A DNA stretch of 64,000 nt. Origin: Pseudoalteromonas rubra (GTDB lineage Bacteria; Pseudomonadota; Gammaproteobacteria; Enterobacterales; Alteromonadaceae). The notes below the pieces were generated by a model. That model ran no database searches and was not told the DNA's origin. It saw only the letters and a program-made list of their open reading frames with translations. The position numbers and the translations under genes were made by a program. The first letter of the stretch is position 1. Each line of letters starts with the position of its first letter. The stretch spans positions 248,001 to 312,000 of the forward strand of contig NZ_CP013612.1 in the NCBI RefSeq assembly GCF_001482385.1, given 5' to 3'. Below, piece by piece: positions 16,226 through 23,901 of the stretch.

Positions 16226-17062
16226 TTGGAGAGACAGGTCGCCTGCCTGATTGAGGCATGTAAACAGCTGGGGATGAGATACGAATGCATCGATAACGAA
16301 CAAAATCTGGTTAGGGTGTACTTTAATCATGGCGCCGAGTACTTTGAACTAAATAAAACCCCGTTTAACTCCGAATCCATCTACGGTATATGCAGGGATA
16401 AAATGCACTCTTATCAGGCGTTTAATCAAGTTGTCGCTATGCCTGAAACACTTTCATTTCTCGATCCAAATGTGCCGGATGAGTACAAGCACTATCTGCA
16501 ATATCAAACCATGGATGAGATTGTTGTGGCCGTCGAGCGCCAGTTTGGTTACCCGGTGGTGGTGAAAAGTAACAGTGGTGCACTGGGGGTGAATGTCCAT
16601 TTGTGTCGCGATCAGGCATCACTTATTGCCGCCTTTACTGAGATATTTAATGGTCAGTCAAAGCACTATGATTACCTTGCGTTGGCGCAGGCATATGTCG
16701 AAAACAAGGCCGAATATCGTCTGGTTTGCGGTTTTGGTGAACCTTTACTGGCATATAAAAGAGGGATGGCACAGACGTTTAATGTGCGCTATTGGGAAAA
16801 GAATGAAGTGGCCACGCTTGAGCAAGACGAGGCATTGATCACCGCCTTGTTCGAGTTTGTTAAGCCTGTGTTTGAATTGGCAAATATCGGGTTTGTTGGT
16901 TTTGATATTATTCTCGGGCAGGATGACCAATTTTATCTGATTGAGCTAAACTCCTCTCCTAAATTCAATCACTTGATTATAGATAATCCAGAACTTGGCC
17001 CCTCGGCGGTCGCCAGCATGTACAAAAACATGTTGCTGAAGCTAAATAATCGCGTCACTTAA
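16226..17062 (+). CDS. ATP-grasp domain protein
   Basis: The 278-residue product shows the ATP-grasp fold: VVVKSNSGALGVNV (nucleotide-binding Lys and Gly-rich loop), LAQAYVENKAEYRLV, and FVGFDIILG...YLIELNSSPKF, where the last Asp, Glu and Asn bind Mg-ATP. ATP-grasp enzymes join a carboxylate to an amine or thiol. The closest general look is RimK/cyanophycin-synthetase-like ligases, but the substrate is unknown. The frame is open from 16019 through the bfr terminator, so that part cannot be coding. I chose TTG 16226 because GGAG lies seven bases before it; ATG 16274 is another choice. The stop comes 42 bases before the cyclase. Confidence 0.8.
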   Translation: MERQVACLIEACKQLGMRYECIDNEQNLVRVYFNHGAEYFELNKTPFNSESIYGICRDKMHSYQAFNQVVAMPETLSFLDPNVPDEYKHYLQYQTMDEIVVAVERQFGYPVVVKSNSGALGVNVHLCRDQASLIAAFTEIFNGQSKHYDYLALAQAYVENKAEYRLVCGFGEPLLAYKRGMAQTFNVRYWEKNEVATLEQDEALITALFEFVKPVFELANIGFVGFDIILGQDDQFYLIELNSSPKFNHLIIDNPELGPSAVASMYKNMLLKLNNRVT

Positions 17063-17104
17063 GGCTAAACTGTTGGTAATCCTGCTAACGTGCCGAGCTG
17101 ATTG

Positions 17105-18361
17105 ATGAAATGGTTAAAGGACATAGACAGCAGTTTTGACAAGCTGCTGACCGATTGTTATCAAAGACGAGAAATGGAGATGGAACTCCATGTGAACAAG
17201 CTGCGTTTTTATGGCCTGATTGCCTTGTTTGTTACAGAGCTGATAATTGGTTTATACAGTATTGGCTGGGACACAACGTTGGTGGTAGTCGACTTAGTCA
17301 CCATTGCGGTGGTGATCTGCTGGTGTGCCTTGGTGGTGCACTGGGCCAGTTCTGAAGGATATAAACCCTGGCTAAAATATGTGTCTATTCTGTTTGATTA
17401 CGCGATCATTCTCGTCGTTTCTCTCGAGGTCGAGTCTTTAGACGTTTTTAAGCATTTTTTGCAGGATCTGCACCAGACCGAATTCGAACTAATGCTGGTG
17501 AGCGTACTGTTACTATTCAATATTATGAGTGCGTTTCGTCAGGGTAAGTTGATTATCTACTATTCTACTTTGTGCTGTGTTGTCACAGGAACCTTGGTGC
17601 TGGAGCACAGTCACACTGCCAGAGCGATTGAGATCCATGAGCAAGTAATCATGATCTGTTCCGGGTTTCTTGCGTGGTCTCTGTCCAGTTATATCACCGG
17701 AACTTATACCAAATTACGCCATCGTGAGCGGTTACTGCGTTATTTGCCTGAGCAATTGGTTAAAGCTGTTGAACGCGGTGATATAGACATCGAACCTGGC
17801 GGAGAGAAGCGTAATGTCACTGTATTGATGGCCGATATTCGGGGCTTCACTCGGCTGTGCGAACAGCATGACCCGGAAGTGATAACACGACTGCTTAATC
17901 GTTATTTTTCCCGAATGAGCAGTGTGATTTTTATTCATCGAGGCATGATAGATAAGTTCATTGGCGACGCCATTATGGCCGTGTTCGGTACACCTCAGGA
18001 AGAAGCGAACAATGCCAAAAATGCCATTGAGGCCGCTAGGGAAATGCTGCAGGCTCTGGCGCTGCTAAATCAAGAGTTTATTGCAGAAGGACTACCCGCC
18101 ATTAAAATTGGAATTGGTATACATAGTGGCGTTGCCATAGCGGGTAATGTCGGGAGCAGCAGTTGTATGGACTACACTGTGATTGGCGATACCGTGAATG
18201 TCGCTGCACGCATTGAGAGTAAAACCAAAGAGTTGAAGCATCCACTGCTTATCAGCGAGCAAAGTGTAAAGCAGTCGCAGCTAACGCAACTCAAACGGGT
18301 TGCTGAAGTCGAGCTCAGTGGACGCAGTCAGCCGATAGAGGTATACCATTATCCCGACTAA
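17105..18361 (+). CDS. Membrane-bound class III adenylate cyclase
   Basis: The 418-residue protein has an N-terminal region of about five or six membrane segments (about residues 33-200) and a C-terminal class III cyclase domain (about 230-415). The metal-binding Asp pair is in VLMADIRGF and FIGDAIMAVFG; the Lys of DKFIGD and the Asp-Tyr-Thr of DYTVIGDTVN point to ATP over GTP. It should make cAMP at the inner membrane in response to an unknown signal. ATG 17105 is preferred over the TTG one codon before. A stem-loop ends the gene. Confidence 0.92.
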   Translation: MKWLKDIDSSFDKLLTDCYQRREMEMELHVNKLRFYGLIALFVTELIIGLYSIGWDTTLVVVDLVTIAVVICWCALVVHWASSEGYKPWLKYVSILFDYAIILVVSLEVESLDVFKHFLQDLHQTEFELMLVSVLLLFNIMSAFRQGKLIIYYSTLCCVVTGTLVLEHSHTARAIEIHEQVIMICSGFLAWSLSSYITGTYTKLRHRERLLRYLPEQLVKAVERGDIDIEPGGEKRNVTVLMADIRGFTRLCEQHDPEVITRLLNRYFSRMSSVIFIHRGMIDKFIGDAIMAVFGTPQEEANNAKNAIEAAREMLQALALLNQEFIAEGLPAIKIGIGIHSGVAIAGNVGSSSCMDYTVIGDTVNVAARIESKTKELKHPLLISEQSVKQSQLTQLKRVAEVELSGRSQPIEVYHYPD

Positions 18362-18398
18362 AAAGATTGATAAGGTGTTGCACTAAGCAATCTTTTTG
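18361..18398 (+). terminator. Terminator after the adenylate cyclase
   Basis: AAAAAGATTG (18361-18370) pairs with CAATCTTTTT (18389-18398). The right arm ends in a T-run. The stem starts on the stop codon of the cyclase gene. Confidence 0.75.
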
Positions 18399-18444
18399 AA
18401 ATAGTCTAACTTTAAATAATCAGTTACTTAATGCGTTAATTTAT

Positions 18445-19659
18445 ATGGAACGTATACTGTTAGTCATTTTACTTTGCACCTTATCTGTCAGTACTTTTGT
18501 AAACGCGGATGATCGGCCGGTTCTGCGTATTTACCATGATTCTGACTACAGTAGCCATAACGCCTCAGCAGAGGCCATAAAGATGGGCTTCAATAGCGCA
18601 CTCAGGGAACGTAATTTTGAGGTTCAGGGGTTTAAGCTGCAGTTGCTTGAAAAAGACCACCGTGGTAACAGTAATCGCAGTTTATTGACTATGCGGCGTT
18701 TTTTGCAGGATGACAGTGCATTATTGGTACTTGGTGGCTTGCATTCACCTCCCTATATAAAGCATCGTGAATTCATTAACCAGCAGGGTATTTTGCTGTT
18801 GGTCCCCTGGGCTGCAGGCGGGCCGATAACACGTTATCCGCACGCCAGTAACTGGGTGTTTAGATTGTCGATTGACGACACCAAAGCCGGAGTGAGGCTG
18901 GTAGAGTTTGCTAAGCAAAAGCAGTGTCGTTCATCACATATGTTGCTGGAGCGTACGCCATGGGGGAAGTCAAATTATCAGACCATATCCCGTACCTTAG
19001 GACAACCGGAAGCCCCCGTGACTTGGTTTAACTGGAACATGAAAATGAATGCCACCAAGATCATGTTGCGAGAGATTGTTGCAGCAGGTCATGACTGTGT
19101 GATTTTTGTGGGTAACGCGCTGGAAGGCAAGCAGTTGGTTAAAGCCATTGTGCAAATACCGCAAGCGCAGCGCCCGGCCATAATCAGCCATTGGGGCATA
19201 ACAGGCGGTAACTTTTTTGCGCAGGTAGCTGATGAGTTGCGCGCGGGTACTGACTTACACTTTTTGCAAAGTTGTTTCTCTTTCCAGCAAAAATTACACT
19301 CTGAGTTTGCCGCTAAGGTCTGGAAGCAGTTAGTGGCTTCATATCCCGACAAAGTGATCAATGGTGAGTTTATTCAGTCACCCGCCGGGTTCATTCATGG
19401 CTATGATTTAGGCCGGGTGATGCTTAGCGCGCTTGATCAAATTGCCTTAAGTGGTGATGTCAAAAAAGACAGAGCGGCGTTGCGTGATGCGCTGGAGAAC
19501 TTGACGAAGCCAGTCCAGGGTCTGATTAAAGTGTACAAACAGCCTTTTTCTCCCTGGACAAAGTCACAGCCTGATGCGCATGAAGCATTGGGCCTCGATG
19601 ATATCTGTATGGCCAGTTATAACGCTGACGGCAGTATCAAGGTACAAAACAATCAATGA
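18445..19659 (+). CDS. Periplasmic substrate-binding protein, LivJ-like
   Basis: The 404-residue protein has a signal peptide (about residues 1-21, cleavage near VNADD) and a type I periplasmic binding fold related to branched-chain amino acid and urea receptors (Peripla_BP_6: LLVLGGLHSPP, ILLLVPWAAGG, HGYDLGRVML). There is no ABC permease near. Its stop overlaps the start of a hybrid sensor kinase by four bases (ATGA), so it is likely a ligand-binding sensor partner for that kinase and not a transport component. The ligand is not known. Confidence 0.85.
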   Translation: MERILLVILLCTLSVSTFVNADDRPVLRIYHDSDYSSHNASAEAIKMGFNSALRERNFEVQGFKLQLLEKDHRGNSNRSLLTMRRFLQDDSALLVLGGLHSPPYIKHREFINQQGILLLVPWAAGGPITRYPHASNWVFRLSIDDTKAGVRLVEFAKQKQCRSSHMLLERTPWGKSNYQTISRTLGQPEAPVTWFNWNMKMNATKIMLREIVAAGHDCVIFVGNALEGKQLVKAIVQIPQAQRPAIISHWGITGGNFFAQVADELRAGTDLHFLQSCFSFQQKLHSEFAAKVWKQLVASYPDKVINGEFIQSPAGFIHGYDLGRVMLSALDQIALSGDVKKDRAALRDALENLTKPVQGLIKVYKQPFSPWTKSQPDAHEALGLDDICMASYNADGSIKVQNNQ

Positions 19660-22600
19660 ATAATAATGCCGTGAAGTCGCTATTTAAAATGAGCTCTGAC
19701 AAAGCATTCTATGCATTTTTATTGTGCAGTCTGGTTTTGTCTGTGTCTTTAAGTCTGGTTATGCTCAGTAACCATGCTGATACTGCCATTAGAAAGGTGC
19801 AAACTGAGGTCCGTCAGACCGAAGCTCGGTTAGGAGTCAGTAATCTGGGACAGTTTTTACGCACCCGCCTGGTACTTCTTAAAGATCTTGCACAATACCC
19901 TATTCTTGCCAATGGCGTTATGGGGTCAGACATTTCGCGTGCTTCTTTGTCTGACTTTCTGGCTGAGTATCGTATCCTGGGAAAAAGGGAGCCGATCTCT
20001 TTGTACAATGTCCTTGGCGAGCCCGTGTATCGTAGCAGTCAGGTATTAGATCCTGAGAAAGAAGAGCGTGAATGGCTGGAGCAGTTACTTGATGGTCGAC
20101 TGTCTCACGCCGTGATTTTGCATCGTAATGAGCAGTTATTTAGTTTTGTTATTGCTGTGCCCATTGAATATAACGGATTCACGGAGGGCGTACTGGTTGC
20201 TGAGTTTGATACGGATCTGGCCAATCTTCTGGCGCTGGATCTGAGCAGTCAAGCTCTGGCGGTTGAGTTGTCCGGGCAATGGGTTGGATACAGTAATGCA
20301 GCGCCCGGTTCTGAATACGTTGAGCTGCACAATGCACAAATACAGGGCACGGACATTCATGTCAGTCTGATGATCAGTCAGTCAACCATAGATGATAGCG
20401 TCTCTGATTTTATCGTAGAGCTCGGTCAAGCCATTTTTATTGGTTTGTCCCTGTCTTTTCTGCTGTTACTATTTTTTGGTCGTCAGTTACTTCTTAATCC
20501 GTTTAAGCGACTTCAGACGTCAGAGCAAAAGATTAAGAAAAGTGAAGAGCGCTTTAAGTTAGCAATTGAAGGCAGCCACGATGGGATTTGGGACTGGGAC
20601 ATTGAAAGTGGCGATGTATTTTATTCACCGCGTTACAGAGAGCTATTGGGTTACAGCGCCTCTGACCATACTGGCTTTCCAGATCGTTTTGAAGTACTTG
20701 AGCAACACTTACACCCAAAAGACAGAAGCATCACATTTTCTGCATTGCAAGAGCATTTGAATGGCAATGGCGGCTTTGATGTGGAGTTTCGTTTGCGGAC
20801 TAAACAAAACGATTACCGTTATTTTCGCTCTAAGGGGCTGGCACTGAGAAATGACTCAGGAAAAGCCATTCGTATGTCTGGTTCTTTGACCGATATCACA
20901 GATCAGAAAATGTACCAGGAGGCATTAAGTCAGGCAAAAGAGCACAATGACCTGCTCGCCTATGCCATAGAGTCCTGCGATGTGGGCATTATTATTTCGG
21001 ATGCGAAAGTACAGGGTCTACCACTAGCCTTCATCAATAGCGCGTTTACCTCTATTACTGGTTATGGCGAAGACGTACTAGGCACCAACTGCAAGTTCTT
21101 GCAAGGTCAAGAAACGGCACCTGAAGCGGTAGCCAACATGATTGAGGCGATTAAAGAGCGCAGAGCACATCGCACCGTTATTCTTAATTACACTAAGCAG
21201 GGTAAGCCATTTTGGAACAATTTGCACATTGCTCCGGTGAGCAATGATCAGGGAGAGTTGTTGGCTTATGTGGGGATTATTCAGGATATTTCTGAGGAAA
21301 TTGCACAGGAAAGGGCACTTGCAGAGGCTAAAAGTCAGGCAGAGCAGGCTAGTCGGGCAAAAAGTGAGTTTCTTGCCTCTATGAGCCATGAGATCCGTAC
21401 CCCAATGAATGGGGTGTTGGGTATGCTCAATTTACTACTAAGCAATGAGCTCGACGAACAACAAACACACAGAGTAAAACTTGCTATGAGCAGTGCCAAT
21501 TCACTGCTTAACCTGATCAACGACATACTTGATTTTTCAAAAGTAGATGCGGGTAAGCTTGAACTGGAAATGCTCGACTTTGATTTGCGAGGTATGTTTG
21601 AAGACTTCGCCGAAGCCGCAGCGTTACAGGCCCAGTGTAAAGGGCTTGAACTTGTGCTGGACACGTTAGATATCGAAGAAAGCATGGCCAAAGGCGATCC
21701 GAGCCGGATCCGCCAGATCCTTGCTAACCTGGTTGGTAATGCCATTAAATTTACTGAGCAGGGCGAAGTCATCATTCAGGGGAAACTGATTGAGCAGGAT
21801 AATAATGTGCTGCGCCTCGAGTGCGCTATTACGGATACTGGCATAGGGATCCCTAAAGCAAAAAGCGCGGCCTTGTTCGATTCATTTTCTCAGGTTGATT
21901 CGTCCACGACGAGAAAGTACGGTGGAACGGGGCTCGGACTTGCGATTGTCAGAAAACTGTGTCAGCTGATGGGCGGTGATGTGTCGGTTCAGAGCATCGA
22001 AGGCGAAGGCAGTACCTTTACTTTTATGGTACTGCTGGAGAAAAGTGCTCAGTCAAAACAGGTGCTTCCAGACTTGGACATGTCCCAGCTAGAGTTACTG
22101 GTTGTGGATGATAACCAGACCAACCGCACCGTATTGGGTCAGCAGCTCAGGCACTGGGGCGCCCAGGTATTTGAGTCCTCTTCAGGAATAGCCGCGTTAG
22201 CTGAATGCGAAAAACGCCATCATGATGGTGAGCGTCGAATGTTTGATATTGCATTACTGGATATGCAGATGCCCAATATGGACGGTGCGCAATTGGGCAA
22301 AACCATAAAAGAAGATAAACGCTTCCAGGGTATCAAACTCATAATGATGACGTCGATAGGTCATCAGGGAGATGCATCCTTTTTTGCTGATTTGGGCTTT
22401 TCTGGATATTTCCCTAAGCCAGCGACAACCGAAGACCTGTTTAATGCGCTGTCAGTGGTTGCTGATGATGGTGAGGCGCTCGCTAATGCTAAGCCTTTGG
22501 TTACAACGCATTATCTAAAAAGCATGAAAGATCCGCATCAGGATACTACACCGGTAAAATGGGCACCAAAGCCACGCATCTTGTTAGCAGAAGACAATCA

Positions 22601-22979
22601 GGTTAACCAAATTGTGACGGTAAGCATGTTGCAAAAGCTTGACATTGAATCTGTCGATGTTGTTAGTGATGGTAATGAGGTGTTGCGTAATCTAAGAGAA
22701 TACCAATACTCAGAGGGGTATTCGCTGGTTTTGATGGACTGTCAGATGCCTGAAATGGACGGCTTTCATGCCACCAAAGCCATTCGCAAAGGACAGGCGG
22801 GTAAGTCAAACACAGACATTACCATAGTGGCGCTCACTGCCAATGCGATGGTGGGTGATGAGAAGAAGTGCCTCGAAGCCGGTATGAATGATTATTTAAG
22901 TAAACCTGTATCAATAGAGGCTTTACTGACTTGTCTGAAAAAGCACCTCGACTATGAACATATCGTGGTAGAAGAATAA
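19656..22979 (+). CDS. Hybrid sensor kinase with periplasmic, PAS and LOV-like domains and two receivers
   Basis: The 1107-residue protein has a membrane segment (about 17-38), a periplasmic region (about 40-250), a second membrane segment (about 253-277), a PAS/PAC pair (about 295-415), a second PAS that is LOV-like (about 425-545), HisKA (His578 in MSHEIRTPMNG), HATPase (DTGIGIP, GTGLGLAI) and two receivers (Asp869 in LLDMQMP, Asp1028 in LMDCQMP). The LOV signature is GTNCKFLQGQET, with Cys479 where photoreceptors form the flavin adduct, and the flavin Asn residues appear in NYTKQG and FWNN. It lacks the usual Arg at two sites and the Gln at the end of the fold. It overlaps its binding-protein gene by four bases. 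No output regulator or Hpt protein lies near. Confidence 0.93.
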   Translation: MNNNAVKSLFKMSSDKAFYAFLLCSLVLSVSLSLVMLSNHADTAIRKVQTEVRQTEARLGVSNLGQFLRTRLVLLKDLAQYPILANGVMGSDISRASLSDFLAEYRILGKREPISLYNVLGEPVYRSSQVLDPEKEEREWLEQLLDGRLSHAVILHRNEQLFSFVIAVPIEYNGFTEGVLVAEFDTDLANLLALDLSSQALAVELSGQWVGYSNAAPGSEYVELHNAQIQGTDIHVSLMISQSTIDDSVSDFIVELGQAIFIGLSLSFLLLLFFGRQLLLNPFKRLQTSEQKIKKSEERFKLAIEGSHDGIWDWDIESGDVFYSPRYRELLGYSASDHTGFPDRFEVLEQHLHPKDRSITFSALQEHLNGNGGFDVEFRLRTKQNDYRYFRSKGLALRNDSGKAIRMSGSLTDITDQKMYQEALSQAKEHNDLLAYAIESCDVGIIISDAKVQGLPLAFINSAFTSITGYGEDVLGTNCKFLQGQETAPEAVANMIEAIKERRAHRTVILNYTKQGKPFWNNLHIAPVSNDQGELLAYVGIIQDISEEIAQERALAEAKSQAEQASRAKSEFLASMSHEIRTPMNGVLGMLNLLLSNELDEQQTHRVKLAMSSANSLLNLINDILDFSKVDAGKLELEMLDFDLRGMFEDFAEAAALQAQCKGLELVLDTLDIEESMAKGDPSRIRQILANLVGNAIKFTEQGEVIIQGKLIEQDNNVLRLECAITDTGIGIPKAKSAALFDSFSQVDSSTTRKYGGTGLGLAIVRKLCQLMGGDVSVQSIEGEGSTFTFMVLLEKSAQSKQVLPDLDMSQLELLVVDDNQTNRTVLGQQLRHWGAQVFESSSGIAALAECEKRHHDGERRMFDIALLDMQMPNMDGAQLGKTIKEDKRFQGIKLIMMTSIGHQGDASFFADLGFSGYFPKPATTEDLFNALSVVADDGEALANAKPLVTTHYLKSMKDPHQDTTPVKWAPKPRILLAEDNQVNQIVTVSMLQKLDIESVDVVSDGNEVLRNLREYQYSEGYSLVLMDCQMPEMDGFHATKAIRKGQAGKSNTDITIVALTANAMVGDEKKCLEAGMNDYLSKPVSIEALLTCLKKHLDYEHIVVEE

Positions 22980-23130
22980 TGTAATAGCCTCCTGTCAATA
23001 TACTTACGTAGCATGCGTGGTGATTTGACTCTTGTTAAGTTACCTGAATAGTATACGGCTTGGGATCATTGGGTAGTTTACTAAAGCGGCTACTCTGGTG
23101 ACGATATTGCAATCAGTTGTGGGAAAATAA

Positions 23131-23823
23131 GTGAAGATAGTTAAGTTAGTCGCTGTTGTTTTAATCTCATTGTTTGTTGCGGCCTGTGGTTTTTTCAAGA
23201 AAGAGGCAATTGCTTGCGAACTAATAGGCACTACTGATTTCAATGAAGTGTCTCCCAATTTATATATTGATCAAAGTATCGACAGCCGACAACAAGTTAA
23301 CCTGGCTCATGCTATCCAGAGTGCTGTACAAAGAGTGTCCCATGTTTATGGTGCACCTACTTCTGGCCCCAGAATTATCGCGACCGCAGAAACCAAATAT
23401 GCAAAGTTTGGGTTTAACCCGACAGGCATGCAAAGTACTGGCTTTTTTAGAGAGTGTATTTTTCTGGGTCCCAAGGGGCTCAATGCAAATGTTGTCGCCC
23501 ATGAGCTTGTCCATGCTGAAGTCAGACACCGAACAAACCTGCTTGTTGAGTTCACTCAATTACCTGCCTGGTTTATTGAAGGAACAGGGATCCAGGTGGA
23601 CTATCGTTCCCCATTTTTATTAGAAAACATCGACCTGACACATGATGAACTTGCTGAGATTAAGTCGGTGTTTTATCTGAGTGACTTCCCAAATACTAAG
23701 GTTGAGTACTATCAGGCATCATTAATGGCTGTTAAACCGATGAACCCAAAGACCATGTACAGTGGCTTAGAAAGATTGAATAATGGAGAACAATTCGAGG
23801 ACGTTTTTAACGAACTCTTTTGA
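23131..23823 (+). CDS. Putative zinc metalloprotease-like lipoprotein
   Basis: The 230-residue product has a lipobox (LFVAAC, Cys20) after a hydrophobic N-terminus. A canonical HExxH (VVAHELVHAEV, about residues 128-138) is followed about 25 residues on by WFIEGTGIQVDYR, which could give the third zinc ligand as in gluzincins. This supports a small membrane-anchored metallopeptidase. Cys29, Cys109 and the rest show no motif I know. The start is a GTG with a modest site (GGGAAAATAA). It stands alone between the sensor kinase and the FAN1-like gene. The target is unknown. Confidence 0.72.
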   Translation: MKIVKLVAVVLISLFVAACGFFKKEAIACELIGTTDFNEVSPNLYIDQSIDSRQQVNLAHAIQSAVQRVSHVYGAPTSGPRIIATAETKYAKFGFNPTGMQSTGFFRECIFLGPKGLNANVVAHELVHAEVRHRTNLLVEFTQLPAWFIEGTGIQVDYRSPFLLENIDLTHDELAEIKSVFYLSDFPNTKVEYYQASLMAVKPMNPKTMYSGLERLNNGEQFEDVFNELF

Positions 23824-23901
23824 TGATTACTTAACTTTGAAGCGCCATTTTCCTCAGCACATAAATGAAATCGCGCTGAGGCCACTTAGAGTCGAGAGTT
23901 T

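Noticed and set aside
16143-16250. 35-residue frame MGLPNGGFAGIL... as a separate peptide gene
   Set aside because: No ribosome site stands out, it overlaps the likely ATP-grasp start, and its composition shows no known peptide motif. Kept only as a remark.
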